Shown here in pieces: positions 17,285 to 26,640 of a stretch of DNA of 64,000 nucleotides (its first letter is position 1; each line of letters begins with the position of its first letter). The translations under genes were made by a program, and so were the position numbers. Under the pieces are notes generated by a model. It did not search any database and had not been told where the DNA came from. It worked only from the letters and a program-made list of their open reading frames with translations. The stretch spans positions 744,001 to 808,000 of the forward strand of contig CBDCSR010000002.1 in NCBI GenBank assembly GCA_965221785.1. The letters are read 5' to 3'. This DNA comes from BD2-11 sp965221785 (GTDB lineage Bacteria; Gemmatimonadota; Gemmatimonadetes; Longimicrobiales; Gaopeijiaceae).

Positions 17285-18463
17285 TCAGCGGACCGCCATC
17301 ATCTGGATCTCCACGCCGAGGCGGCCCACCAGCGGAAGGCCCGCCACGGTCGGCTCCGGGGCCCCCTCGGGCATCACTTCGCCCAGCACCTCCAGCACCG
17401 CTTCCGCGTCGCGCACGTCCGTGAGGTACACCCAGACGTTGGCCACGTTGGAAAAATCCAACTCAGCGGCTTCCAATGTTGCATTCAACCTGTCCAGCGT
17501 GTTGCGCGTCTCCGCCGGAATGTCCTCCCCGGCCGCAAGCATCCCCGACAGCCACAGCCGCTCGCCGGTATCGATCGCGGGCGAGAGCGGCGCCCGACCG
17601 GGGCCCTGTCCGGCGGGACGAACCACCGCACGCGCGTCGGAAGCCTCCGCGACGCACTGGATCTCAACCAGGAAGTCGGAGTTCATGAGCCCACCGCGGA
17701 CGGCCGCGCGGGCCGGAGGATCGTCCGCGGTCACGAACTCGCGGTAGGCCTCGTTCATGTCGCCCCAGAGACGCACGTCGTCGAGGAAGACCTGACAGCT
17801 GACCAGGTCCCCGTAGTCCATGCCCGCCGACTCGAGGATCATCCCGATGTTGCCGAACACGCGCCGGGTCTGCACCTGCACGTCGCCTCGCACCGGCTGG
17901 TAGGTATCGGGATCACGGCTCGTGGCGCCCGCGACGAACAGGACATCGCCCGCCCGGATCCCCCACGAATAGGGCAGCGCGGGCGACTGCAGCCCCGACG
18001 GAGAAATGACCTCGGTGTCGTCCGGGGTGGCCACCGCCGAGATCTGAATCAGCGCGCCCACGTCCGGCAGGTCGGCTTCCACGGTGGCGCGCGTGGGCGC
18101 ATTCTCCGCGAAATAGGTGCGATAGACCCCGTTCATCCCCTGGAAATGACGCGTGTCCCGGAGGAACACGTTGACGGCGACGACATCCTCGTATCCGAGC
18201 CCGTGCGCGTCGAGCTCCATCCCCAGGGCATCCAGCGTGGCCGTGGTCTGCTCCTCGATGGTGGTGAGGACGCGGTCGCCGTCCGAGGTCCCGGTGATGT
18301 TGGACAGGAACACGAGTCGGGGCGTCTGCGCGGAGGCCGCGGGCGCGCACGAGAGCGCGAGCGGAAGGGCCAGCAGGACGATCGGGAGAAGGCTCGCGGG
18401 TCCGGCGCGGACGCGCGATCGCGGGCTCCGGACATGCAGATGGCGCGAGGCGGAAAGGTTCAT
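17285..18463 (-). CDS. Exported protein with three tandem RidA (YjgF) domains
   Basis: The 392-aa product has a signal peptide with a possible lipobox (LPLALSC, about residue 39). Three consecutive RidA-like units follow. Each has the LFLSN/LFVAG/LWLSG opening strand, a central helix with TLDALG, ILESAG or TLEAAE, and the VVAVNVFL/LVSCQVFL/VANVWVYL strand. RidA proteins are normally single, cytosolic trimers that hydrolyse reactive imines. Here a whole trimer-equivalent is fused into one exported chain. The Arg that binds the carboxylate in RidA is present in the first two units (PTRATVE, PARAAVR) but not evident in the third. It is first in the operon with the oxidoreductase and amidase. Confidence 0.9.
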   Translation of the reverse strand: MNLSASRHLHVRSPRSRVRAGPASLLPIVLLALPLALSCAPAASAQTPRLVFLSNITGTSDGDRVLTTIEEQTTATLDALGMELDAHGLGYEDVVAVNVFLRDTRHFQGMNGVYRTYFAENAPTRATVEADLPDVGALIQISAVATPDDTEVISPSGLQSPALPYSWGIRAGDVLFVAGATSRDPDTYQPVRGDVQVQTRRVFGNIGMILESAGMDYGDLVSCQVFLDDVRLWGDMNEAYREFVTADDPPARAAVRGGLMNSDFLVEIQCVAEASDARAVVRPAGQGPGRAPLSPAIDTGERLWLSGMLAAGEDIPAETRNTLDRLNATLEAAELDFSNVANVWVYLTDVRDAEAVLEVLGEVMPEGAPEPTVAGLPLVGRLGVEIQMMAVR

Positions 18464-18590
18464 CGGGTGACCTCCGGGATGGGCGATGGCAGGCTCGCAG
18501 TCCTGATGGTAGCCGCAGCGGGCGCGCGCGCAAAGGGAAGGTTGGGAAGTCGTCCCGGACGCCCATCAAGGCGCCCCATCGCCCATCCGC

Positions 18591-18619
18591 TTGACTTGAT
18601 CCGGCGCGCTCCCTACATC
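18591..18619 (+). promoter_or_regulatory. Candidate sigma-70 promoter for the nucleotide-transporter gene
   Basis: TTGACT (18591-18596), a 17-nt spacer and TACATC (18614-18619) lie about 117 bp upstream of the ATG at 18736. The hexamers and spacing fit a housekeeping promoter; it was found by eye only. Confidence 0.4.
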
Positions 18620-18735
18620 CAACCCCACATCACCGCCGGGACCTTCCGGGACGGCCATCCACGCCTCCCGGCGTGCTTCGTTTTCCCGACGAGGCACGGT
18701 GCGAGGCGGCACTGTCGCGGAGGATCGGGGGGCGC

Positions 18736-20106
18736 ATGGCAGACTCGACGACGCAGGATCAGGGCATCGCGCCGCGCCTCCTCAACATGGAGCGCGGCGA
18801 ACTCCCTCTCGCCGTCCTCTCCGCGGTCTTTTTCTTCTTCGTACTCTGCGGGTACTTCTTCCTGCGGCCGGTGCGCGAAGCCATGGGAGTGGCCCGCGGA
18901 ATGGACGAGCTGCGCTGGCTCTTCGTCGTCACCTCGATGGTCTCGCTGCTGGCGGTGCTGGCCTTCGGCGGGGTGGTGGCGCGCATGAACCGGCGCCGCT
19001 TCATCCCTGTGGCGTTCCTCTTCGTGATCGCCTGCCTGTTCGTCTTCTCGGGGCTGATCATCCAGGACGTGCGGGCCGGCGGCGGACTCATCGGCACCGA
19101 TGCCGAAACCGCCCTCGCGCGCGGCGTAGGCTACACCTTCTACGTGTGGCTGACGGTGATCAACCTCTTCACCACCAGCCTCTTCTGGGCCTTCATGGTC
19201 GACATCTTCGACGTGGACCAGGGGAAGAGGATGTTCGCCTTCATCGGCATCGGCGGCACCCTGGGCGCGCTGGCAGGGGCCGAAGCCACCAGCATCATCA
19301 GCGGGATGACGGAGTCGTCCTACCTGCCCGCCGGGCTCATGCTGCTCGCCTGCGCCTGCTACTGCATCGCGATCGCGACGATGCTGTGGCTGGACCGGAG
19401 GGCGGTCCGCTCGCGCGCGTCCCGCCTGGAGGCGCTCCCGAAAGGTCGCCGCGATGCCGCCGCGCCCGACGGCAGCACCCGAATCGGCGGCACCTTCTGG
19501 GAGGGCGCCAAGGCGGTCGTGGCCTCCCCGTACCTGCTCGGGGTCGGGCTCTGGGTGGTGTTCATGGCCATCTCCAACACCATGATCTACTTCACCCAGG
19601 CCAACATCATCCAGGAGGCCACCGACACCTTCAGCCAGCGGGTGGGGAGCTTCGCCAACTTCGACTTCCTGGCCCAGTTCGCGACCCTCCTGACCCAGAT
19701 CTTCATCACGACGCGCATCATCAGGAAGCTGGGCGTGGGCTGGACGCTCGCCATCCTGCCGCTGGTGACGGTCGCCGGGTTCGCGGTGCTGGCGGTGTGG
19801 CCCGTGTACGGGGTCATCCTGATCTTCCAGGCGGTGCACCGGGCAACCCGATATGCCATCTCACGGCCCTCGCGGGAGACGCTGTTCAGCGTCGTCACCC
19901 CCTCCGAGAAGTACAAGGCGAAGCCCGTGGTCGACGTGTTCCTGTATCGCGCGGGGGATGCCACCGGCGCCGGGATCGACGCGACCTTCGCAGCCCTCGG
20001 CATGACGCTGGCGCTGGTGGCGGCGTCGACCGTGCCGCTGGCGGGCATCTGGATCGCGCTCTCCATCGGGCTGGGGCGGGCGCAGGCCAGGCGGGTCAGG
20101 GAGTAG
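18736..20106 (+). CDS. NTP/NDP exchange (Tlc/ADP-ATP translocase-like) MFS transporter
   Basis: From the ATG at 18736 the product has 456 aa and about twelve membrane segments. It begins ERGELPLAVLSAVFFFFVLC, with YFFLRPVREAMGVARGMDEL just after. This opening and the segment AIGIGGTLGALAG-like (FIGIGGTLGALAGAEATS) match the bacterial branch annotated as NTP/NDP exchange transporter. The late motif RYAISRPSRETLFSVVTP, followed by EKYKAKPVVDVFLYRAGD, is the most diagnostic. True ATP/ADP exchange is proven mainly in intracellular bacteria and plastids. In a free-living genome the substrate may be another nucleotide or cofactor. An upstream start at 18673 is possible but has no signal or ribosome site. 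Confidence 0.88.
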   Translation: MADSTTQDQGIAPRLLNMERGELPLAVLSAVFFFFVLCGYFFLRPVREAMGVARGMDELRWLFVVTSMVSLLAVLAFGGVVARMNRRRFIPVAFLFVIACLFVFSGLIIQDVRAGGGLIGTDAETALARGVGYTFYVWLTVINLFTTSLFWAFMVDIFDVDQGKRMFAFIGIGGTLGALAGAEATSIISGMTESSYLPAGLMLLACACYCIAIATMLWLDRRAVRSRASRLEALPKGRRDAAAPDGSTRIGGTFWEGAKAVVASPYLLGVGLWVVFMAISNTMIYFTQANIIQEATDTFSQRVGSFANFDFLAQFATLLTQIFITTRIIRKLGVGWTLAILPLVTVAGFAVLAVWPVYGVILIFQAVHRATRYAISRPSRETLFSVVTPSEKYKAKPVVDVFLYRAGDATGAGIDATFAALGMTLALVAASTVPLAGIWIALSIGLGRAQARRVRE

Positions 20107-20120
20107 GGCGCGGCTCCAGG

Positions 20121-21218
20121 TTACAACCCGAAGAAGACCTTCGCCGCCACCTTTCGGAACACGCTCCGGGTGAGCAGCCCGGCTTCGAGCGCCCGCGCCA
20201 CCGGAAGGCGGTCGTAGCCCCAGCGCGCGGCGTGCTTCAAGGCCAGTCCCGGGTACGCGCGCCGCACCACCGGACCGGGATGCGCCCCGCCTGCGAGATG
20301 GTCCGCCAGCGCGTCTCCGGCGATCTTGCCGAACCGCCAGGCGTGGTGGATGCCTCCGGCCGTCAGCGGGGACACCATTCCGGCGGCGTCCCCGATGAGC
20401 ATCACCCGGTCCCCGTAGAAGTTGCGCAGGAGTCCCCCGAAGGGGATGACGCCGCCCCGCTTCTCCACCACCCGGTTCCGCGACAGCCCGAGGAGGGGGT
20501 CGAGCTTCGCGACGAACCCGGGCAGGTCGGCCTGCCGGTCGCGGTGCAGCGCCAGCCCGACCTGCGTCGTCACCACCCCTGGCACCACCCACCCGATGTA
20601 TCCCGGGGCGAACTCGGGGTCGATGAAGCAGTGCAGGCAGTCGGCGACGCCGTCCACGGGCTCGAATTCCCATTCCACCCCCTTCAGGAGACGGCGGTTG
20701 CGGTCGAGGCCGAAGCTCTCGGCGACTCCGGAGCGCGCACCATCGGCTCCGACGAGGAACCGGCAGGTGACCCCGGACCCCTGGAGCAGCAATCGACCTC
20801 GTCCCGGGGTCACGCCCCGGTATCCTTCTCCAAACCGGATCTCGACACCCGCGCGCCGCGTCTCCCGGGCCAGATGGCGCATGAGCCGGGCGGTATCGGT
20901 GGCCATGAAGAAGTACCCGTTCCGCTCCAGCTCGATATGGTCGTGGGCGGGCGTGTAGACCCTGACCCGGCTGATTCTCCGCACCAGCGGGGCCGGCACT
21001 TTCCACTCGGTCCACGCCTCATGCACGAGAATCCCGGTGGTGTGGATGCGGGCGCCGGGTTCGGACTGCCGCTCCAGCACCAGGACCGAGAGGCCGCGCC
21101 GGGCCGCCTGGCGCGCGCACGCGAGGCCGGCAAAGCCGCCCCCGGCCACCACCACATCGTAGTTCTCCGGCAAGCCATCTCTCCTGTTGCGAACGGCGCC
21201 GTCGGAATCATGCATCAT
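20121..21218 (-). CDS. FAD-dependent oxidoreductase, geranylgeranyl-reductase-like
   Basis: The 365-aa product has an FAD-binding fold at residues 20-50 (YDVVVAGGGFAGLACARQA, then VLVLERQ). The second FAD motif is LIGDAAGMVSPLTAGGIHHA near residue 285. LVGADGARSGVAESFG is also typical of the GGR/FixC/PHBH superfamily. The length fits the geranylgeranyl reductase family, which saturates isoprenoid chains of lipids and quinones; other hydroxylase-like reductases remain possible. It is convergent with the nucleotide transporter, 14 bp away, and divergent from the S9 peptidase. Confidence 0.92.
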   Translation of the reverse strand: MMHDSDGAVRNRRDGLPENYDVVVAGGGFAGLACARQAARRGLSVLVLERQSEPGARIHTTGILVHEAWTEWKVPAPLVRRISRVRVYTPAHDHIELERNGYFFMATDTARLMRHLARETRRAGVEIRFGEGYRGVTPGRGRLLLQGSGVTCRFLVGADGARSGVAESFGLDRNRRLLKGVEWEFEPVDGVADCLHCFIDPEFAPGYIGWVVPGVVTTQVGLALHRDRQADLPGFVAKLDPLLGLSRNRVVEKRGGVIPFGGLLRNFYGDRVMLIGDAAGMVSPLTAGGIHHAWRFGKIAGDALADHLAGGAHPGPVVRRAYPGLALKHAARWGYDRLPVARALEAGLLTRSVFRKVAAKVFFGL

Positions 21219-21362
21219 GGCGCCCGGCGCGACACCGCCACAGAAGATATGTCACGGAGGGTTCCGGGTTCCTGAAACGGCTTGCGGCGACCTCGCCGCG
21301 TGGGCCACCTTCACCCCGTTCCGCCATCCCGCCTCACCGGCGCTCGTTCCCAGGAGCCAGCC

Positions 21363-23900
21363 ATGAACCCGCACAGCCGCCCTCGACCCTCTACCCGGAT
21401 ACCGGCGATCGGCCTGTTCCTGACGCAGTTCTGCCTTGTATCGCCGCTGTTCGCCCAGGATTCCGGCGATGGACTCGACATCGACCGGGGGTACATCCTC
21501 CCCGACCAGGCCATCCAGGACCTCTTCGCGACCGATCCCAACTACGCCACCCTGGACCACGTCAGCCCGGACCGCGACCACTTCGTCATTCCGCTCTCGA
21601 CCGAGCTGTCGACGCTTGAGGAGGTCGGAGAGGAGACCCTGCGCCTGGCCATGCTCGAGCTCCGGGCCGCCACCGACCGGCCCTGGCACCTCGACATCTA
21701 CGGGCTCTACGGGTTCCGCTTCTATTCGCTGAGCGAGCGCTCGTTTACGGATGTGGAGCTTCCGGACGGGATCTACGTGAGCGACCTGATGTGGTCTCCG
21801 GACGGGGCGCGGCTGGCGTTCCTCGCGCACCTGGAGGAACGGACCGAGGTCTGGATCGCGTCGGCCGGGGACGGCAGCGTGACCGCGGCGGGGGACGCGC
21901 GCGTGATCGCCAGCCTGGGCACCTCCTCCGGGGGTCAGGGATCGGCGCCGTCCCGGATGCTCCAGTGGACGCCCGCAGGGTCGATCATCACCCTGGCGGA
22001 GCCGGCGGACCGCGGCGCCGCACCTCCCGCGCCCACCCTGCCCGACGGGCCCGTCATCCGGCACACCCGCTCGGCGGCCACGCCCACGCGCACGATGCCC
22101 TTCCTGCTCGAGGGCGACCACGACTCCGACCTGTTCGAGTACTACACGCGCAGTCAGATCGTCGAGCTGGCGCCCGGCCGGACTCCCCGCCCCATCGGGG
22201 ACGCGGGGATGTACCAATCGGTCTCGCTGAGTCCCGACGGACGCCACCTGATCGCCACCCGCGTCGAGCGGCCTTTCTCCTTCATCGCCAGCTATACCAG
22301 CTTCCCGCGCGTGACGGAGGTGCTGGACGTCGAGAGCGGTAATGTGCTGGCGACCCTCGAAGAGCGGGAGCTGCGCGAAGGCCGGGGCGGCGGCCAGGGC
22401 GGCGGCCCGCGCGACTGGCAGTGGCGCCCGGACGGGGCCGGTGTCGCGTACCTGCATCGCGCCGCCCCGGACGATGACGCCGGCTCGGACGCGCCGCGCC
22501 CCGACCGCATCATGCTGTTGCGCGCGCCCTTCGGCGACGGGGACGAGGAAGAGGTGGCGTCGAGCGACGATCCGATCACCGAGGTGACGTACTCGCTGGA
22601 CGGCCGCCACGCCTTCGCCTCGGTGCGCCGCGACGGAGAGGACGCGCTCGCCCACTTCGCGCTGGACGACGGGGCCGAGGGCAACATCATCGTGCCCTTC
22701 CACGACCCCGCCGACGCGGTCTCGCTCCCCGGCGACCTGCTCACCGCGCGCACCGCCAACGGGCTCGACCATGCCTGGATGTCCTCCGACGGCGGGAGCG
22801 CCTACCTCAGCGGCGGCGGGTTGAAGGAGGATTTCCGTCCGCAGCCCTTCGTCGACCGGGTTGCCCTGTCCGACGGATCCACCGAGCGGCTCTTCGAGGG
22901 GTCGCGCGACAGCTTCGACCGGCCGCTGGTTCCGCTGGACTCCGACCTCGAGCGCATGATCGTCAGCCGCGAGGGCAGGAACACCTTCCCCGACAGCTAT
23001 CTCTGGACGGGGGGCGGCGAGATGGAGAATCTGACCCGCAACGTTGACCCCTTCCCCCGGCTCACCGCCGCGCGCCGCATCGATTTCGAGTTCACGCGCC
23101 GCGACGGCCTCGAGATCCAGGGCCGCGTTTCGCTCCCCATCGACCATGTCGAGGGCACCAGGGTGCCGGCCATATTCTGGACCTATCCCCGGGAGTACAG
23201 AAGCGAGGGGGCTTTCAACAACGCCACCATCCGGGCGCGCAACCACAACGCCTACACCCGTCTGACCTGGCTCCGCTGGTCCGACATATGGCTGACCCAG
23301 GGATACGCGCTTGTATATCCGGATATTCCCATCGTCGGCGAGAACTATAACGACTACTATATTTCAAATATGGTAGACGGGATGTACGCCGCGATTCGCG
23401 CGGTCGATGGCCTCGGGGTGATCGACATGGACCGGATCGGGCACGGCGGCCACAGCTACGGGGCCTTCGCGACCGCCAACTTCCTGGCCCACACGCCCTT
23501 CTTCAAGGCGGGCATCGCCGGCGACGGCGCGTACAATCGCTCGCTCACGCCGATGGGCTTCCAGGCCGAGCCGCGCGACATCTGGGAAGCGCCCCACGTC
23601 TACATCGAGATGTCCCCCTTCTTCAAGGCGGACCAGATCAACACGCCGCTGCTCCTCTACCACGGCGCCGACGACAACAACTCGGGCACCTATCCCATCC
23701 AGTCGAGGCGCTTGATCCAGGCGCTCACCGGGCTGGGGAAGACGGCGGCGCTCTTCGAATACCCCTTCGAGTCGCACACCCCGCGCGCCATCGAGAACAA
23801 CCTCGACATGTGGGCGCGCTGGGTCGACTGGTTCGACACGTACGTGAAGGGAGAGGGAGCCGAGACGCGACCGGTGTCGGAAGGAGGATCGACGCGCTAG
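21363..23900 (+). CDS. Exported prolyl-oligopeptidase-family (S9) serine peptidase
   Basis: From the ATG at 21363 (AGGAG upstream) the product has 845 aa, with a signal peptide ending SPLFAQ. An irregular N-terminal beta-propeller (about residues 40-560) is followed by an alpha/beta-hydrolase domain (about 570-840). Its catalytic trio is Ser in GHGGHSYGAFATANF, Asp in YHGADDNNSGTYP and His in PFESHTPRAIE. S9 peptidases cleave short peptides in the periplasm, and together with the M24 enzyme at 6205-7623 this supports peptide scavenging. A Gly-rich insertion (REGRGGGQGGG) sits in the propeller. The in-frame extension to 21282 lacks a signal peptide and is rejected. Confidence 0.93.
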   Translation: MNPHSRPRPSTRIPAIGLFLTQFCLVSPLFAQDSGDGLDIDRGYILPDQAIQDLFATDPNYATLDHVSPDRDHFVIPLSTELSTLEEVGEETLRLAMLELRAATDRPWHLDIYGLYGFRFYSLSERSFTDVELPDGIYVSDLMWSPDGARLAFLAHLEERTEVWIASAGDGSVTAAGDARVIASLGTSSGGQGSAPSRMLQWTPAGSIITLAEPADRGAAPPAPTLPDGPVIRHTRSAATPTRTMPFLLEGDHDSDLFEYYTRSQIVELAPGRTPRPIGDAGMYQSVSLSPDGRHLIATRVERPFSFIASYTSFPRVTEVLDVESGNVLATLEERELREGRGGGQGGGPRDWQWRPDGAGVAYLHRAAPDDDAGSDAPRPDRIMLLRAPFGDGDEEEVASSDDPITEVTYSLDGRHAFASVRRDGEDALAHFALDDGAEGNIIVPFHDPADAVSLPGDLLTARTANGLDHAWMSSDGGSAYLSGGGLKEDFRPQPFVDRVALSDGSTERLFEGSRDSFDRPLVPLDSDLERMIVSREGRNTFPDSYLWTGGGEMENLTRNVDPFPRLTAARRIDFEFTRRDGLEIQGRVSLPIDHVEGTRVPAIFWTYPREYRSEGAFNNATIRARNHNAYTRLTWLRWSDIWLTQGYALVYPDIPIVGENYNDYYISNMVDGMYAAIRAVDGLGVIDMDRIGHGGHSYGAFATANFLAHTPFFKAGIAGDGAYNRSLTPMGFQAEPRDIWEAPHVYIEMSPFFKADQINTPLLLYHGADDNNSGTYPIQSRRLIQALTGLGKTAALFEYPFESHTPRAIENNLDMWARWVDWFDTYVKGEGAETRPVSEGGSTR

Positions 23901-24018
23901 TCACATCGCGGCCATGACCGCGGCCGAAGCTGGACCATCTGCCGCGACCCGAGCCCGGGCATCGCCCGCGGCGGCCACCAACAAACCGGCAGGGATTTGG
24001 GGGAGGAGGAGATACCGC

Positions 24019-25773
24019 ATGGCATCGCACGAAGGCGGGTCCGGGTCGACCGTTCGCTATCAGCCCGACGAGAGGCCGCCGTGGCCGCTGGCGGCAGGGC
24101 TGGCGCTCCAGTACAGCATCCTGGCGCTCGGGGGCGTCGTTCTCACCGTCGCCATCGTGCTGCGGAGCGCGGAGAGCAGTGACGCGTACCTCGCCTGGGG
24201 CGCGTTCGGCGCGCTGATGGTGAGCGGTCTGACCAGCATCGTCCAGGTCATCCGGCTGGGACGCCTGGGGTCGGGATACGTCCTCATCATGGGCACCTCG
24301 GGCGCCTTCATCGCCGTCTCGGTGGCCGCGCTGGTGCAAGGCGGCCCCGCCCTGCTGACGACGCTCGTGATCGCCTCGTCCCTCTTCCAGTTCCTCCTCG
24401 CCGGGCGCCTCTCGCTCCTGCGGCGGATCATCACGCCGACGGTCGCCGGAACCGTGATCATGCTGATCGCGGTCAATGTGATGCCTTTCCTGTTCGATTT
24501 TCAGGACAACGCCCCACCCGGCGCCTCGCCCCTGGCGGCGCCCGTCACGGTTCTTTCCACGCTCGCCGTGACGCTGGCGGTGATGCTCAAGTTCACGGGG
24601 CCGGTGCGCCTCTGGGGACCGATCATCGGCATCGCGGCCGGGTGTGTGGCCGCCGCCTCGTTCGATCTGATCGATACCACCGCGCTCGCGCAGGCCGCGT
24701 GGGTGGGCGTGCCCGCAGCCGGCTGGCCGGGACTGGGCCTCGATTTCAGCGCCGCCTTCTGGGCGATTCTTCCCGGCTACACCTTCGTCACCCTCGTGGG
24801 GGCGATCGAGACCGTCGGCGACGCGGTGGCGATCCAGCGGGTGTCATGGCGGGAGCCGCAGGCCACGGACTACCGCGCGGTCCAGGGAGCGGTCGCCGCC
24901 GATGGCCTGGGCAACCTGCTCTCGGGGCTCTTCGCCACCGTCCCCAACACCACCTACTCGAGCAGTGTCTCCATCGTCGAGATCACGGGAATCGCGGCAA
25001 GGCGGGTGGGCGTCTGCATCGGATTGATCTTCTGCGCGCTGGCCTTTCTTCCGAAGCTGACGGCGCTGCTGCTCATCATCCCCGATCCCGTGATCGGCGC
25101 CTACGCCATGGTGATCATCGCCGTGCTGTTCGTGCTGGGGACCCGGATCGTCCTCCAGGACGGAATGGACTACCGCAAGGCCACGATCGTGGGGGTCTCG
25201 TTCTGGGTCGGGGTCGGGTGCCAGAGCGGCGAGATCTCCACGGCGGCGCTGAACCCCTTCCTGCAGCAGCTGCTCGGCAACGGCATGACGTCCGGCGGCC
25301 TGACGGCGCTCGTGCTGACGGCGTTCATGGAGTTGACCGGACCGAGGCGGGTGCGCATGCAGACTACGCTCGATGTGCAGTCGCTGCCGAAGATCCAGGA
25401 GTTCCTGGAGAGCTTCGCCAGCCGCAAGCGCCTCGGGGCCGAGACCGGGCTCCGGCTGGGGCACGCCGCCGAGGAGACCCTGCTGCTGCTCATCGAGCAG
25501 GGCGAGGGCAAGGCGTCGGCCGGACAGCGGCGCCTGCGCCTGACCGCGCGCACCGATTCGGGCGGGGTCGAGATGGAGTTCCTGGCCGCCAGCGGCGAGG
25601 GCAACATCGAGGACCGCATGGCCGTGCTCGGCGGGCGCGCAGCAGAGGAGCCCGGTGAGCACGAGATCTCGCTGCGGCTACTGCGCCACCTCGCGACATC
25701 GGTCCATCACCACAAGTACGAGGATGCCGATATCGTGACGGTGCGGGTCGATCCGGCCAGGGCCGGGGCATAG
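24019..25773 (+). CDS. Uracil/xanthine permease-family transporter with C-terminal RsbW-like extension
   Basis: From the ATG at 24019 (GGAGGAGG upstream) the product has 584 aa. Residues about 20-450 form the NCS2 nucleobase-symporter core, with LALQYSILALGGVVL, IIGIAAGCVAA, VTLVGAIETVGDAVAIQRVS, the TVPNTTYSSSVSIVEITG helix and PDPVIGAYAMVIIAVLFVLG. After the membrane part, about 120 cytoplasmic residues follow. They include LRLGHAAEETLLLLIEQGEG, which resembles the N-box helix of RsbW-like histidine-kinase-type ATPases, and an end reading ISLRLLRHLATSVHHHKYED. Ordinary NCS2 proteins end shortly after the last helix. Substrate specificity cannot be read from sequence alone. Confidence 0.9.
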   Translation: MASHEGGSGSTVRYQPDERPPWPLAAGLALQYSILALGGVVLTVAIVLRSAESSDAYLAWGAFGALMVSGLTSIVQVIRLGRLGSGYVLIMGTSGAFIAVSVAALVQGGPALLTTLVIASSLFQFLLAGRLSLLRRIITPTVAGTVIMLIAVNVMPFLFDFQDNAPPGASPLAAPVTVLSTLAVTLAVMLKFTGPVRLWGPIIGIAAGCVAAASFDLIDTTALAQAAWVGVPAAGWPGLGLDFSAAFWAILPGYTFVTLVGAIETVGDAVAIQRVSWREPQATDYRAVQGAVAADGLGNLLSGLFATVPNTTYSSSVSIVEITGIAARRVGVCIGLIFCALAFLPKLTALLLIIPDPVIGAYAMVIIAVLFVLGTRIVLQDGMDYRKATIVGVSFWVGVGCQSGEISTAALNPFLQQLLGNGMTSGGLTALVLTAFMELTGPRRVRMQTTLDVQSLPKIQEFLESFASRKRLGAETGLRLGHAAEETLLLLIEQGEGKASAGQRRLRLTARTDSGGVEMEFLAASGEGNIEDRMAVLGGRAAEEPGEHEISLRLLRHLATSVHHHKYEDADIVTVRVDPARAGA

Positions 25774-25806
25774 TCGTCGCTCGGGGCGGGTGGAGCGTGC
25801 GCCCGC

Positions 25807-26607
25807 TCAGCGCATCCTGACGGTCGCCCCGACGCCCGCGAAGAAGTCCTCGGCAGCATCGTTCAGCCCGACGCCGACCCGGATGTCCCATTGCGAATCG
25901 TCGGCGGTGAGCCAGGTCAGGCCCGCGTTGAGGTAGTGCTCCTCCGGGGCATCCGCCCCCCTGGGCAGAAACGCGTACCATTCGCCGTACACGCCCCCGC
26001 GCGTTCCGACACCGGCGCCCGCGACCGCCGACTGGGCCCACTCGGGGTAGCTGTCGTCGCCATCCGCGACGGCCAGGTTGACCTGCGTGCTCCCCGCCAG
26101 GGAGAGTCCTCCGGGCACATCCCAGCTGTAGACGAGGTTCACGCCCGGCAGTACGCGTCCGCCCGAGAACTGCGTGCTGCCCGTCGGCAGGGTCATCTGC
26201 GGCAGGACCGCGAGCGCGGGAAGGCGACCCGCCTGCCGGGTGAGTTCGACCTTGGCACCCAGGTAGAGGTCTTCGATTCCGGTGTCGCTGGCTCCGCTTC
26301 CCTCGGAATCCACGCGGGTCACCGGGCTGGCCGCCACCCGGAGTTCGAGCCAGTCCGCGGCCACCCCCCCGCGCAGCAGCAGTTCGCCCAGCGTATGCGT
26401 CTGGACCGAATGGCCGCCGGACCAGTCTCCGCCGAACGTGTAACCGAACTCGATCTGGAGAACCCCCCGGCCCACGGTGGATGCCGCCTCCGTGAAGTCG
26501 GGGCGGTCGGGGGCCAGCTCCTGTGCGGATCTCTCCGCCGGGTGCCCGAGCAACGCTCCAGCCACCAAGGCGGCGAGCAGACCCCTGAAAACCAGTCGAG
26601 TTGCCAT
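25807..26607 (-). CDS. Outer-membrane transporter-like protein (phenol MetA-degradation family-like)
   Basis: The 266-aa product has a signal peptide (residues 1-29, ending AERSAQ) and then ELAPDRPDFTEAASTVGRG, the typical opening of the MetA-pathway barrel family. Alternating strands continue to a C-terminal VGATVRMR. This family is annotated from gene clusters for phenol degradation but is widespread, and its members are probably outer-membrane channels. No aromatic catabolic gene is adjacent. It is convergent with the permease gene, which ends 33 bp away, and divergent from the spondin lipoprotein, 33 bp away. Confidence 0.8.
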   Translation of the reverse strand: MATRLVFRGLLAALVAGALLGHPAERSAQELAPDRPDFTEAASTVGRGVLQIEFGYTFGGDWSGGHSVQTHTLGELLLRGGVAADWLELRVAASPVTRVDSEGSGASDTGIEDLYLGAKVELTRQAGRLPALAVLPQMTLPTGSTQFSGGRVLPGVNLVYSWDVPGGLSLAGSTQVNLAVADGDDSYPEWAQSAVAGAGVGTRGGVYGEWYAFLPRGADAPEEHYLNAGLTWLTADDSQWDIRVGVGLNDAAEDFFAGVGATVRMR

Positions 26608-26640
26608 GGCATCCTTAAGGTAACCCGCTAGTTTTCCGAC

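Noticed and set aside
21252..23246. 664-codon minus-strand frame opposite the S9 peptidase
   Set aside because: The plus-strand peptidase has a signal peptide and an intact catalytic triad; the antisense product has no recognisable domain.
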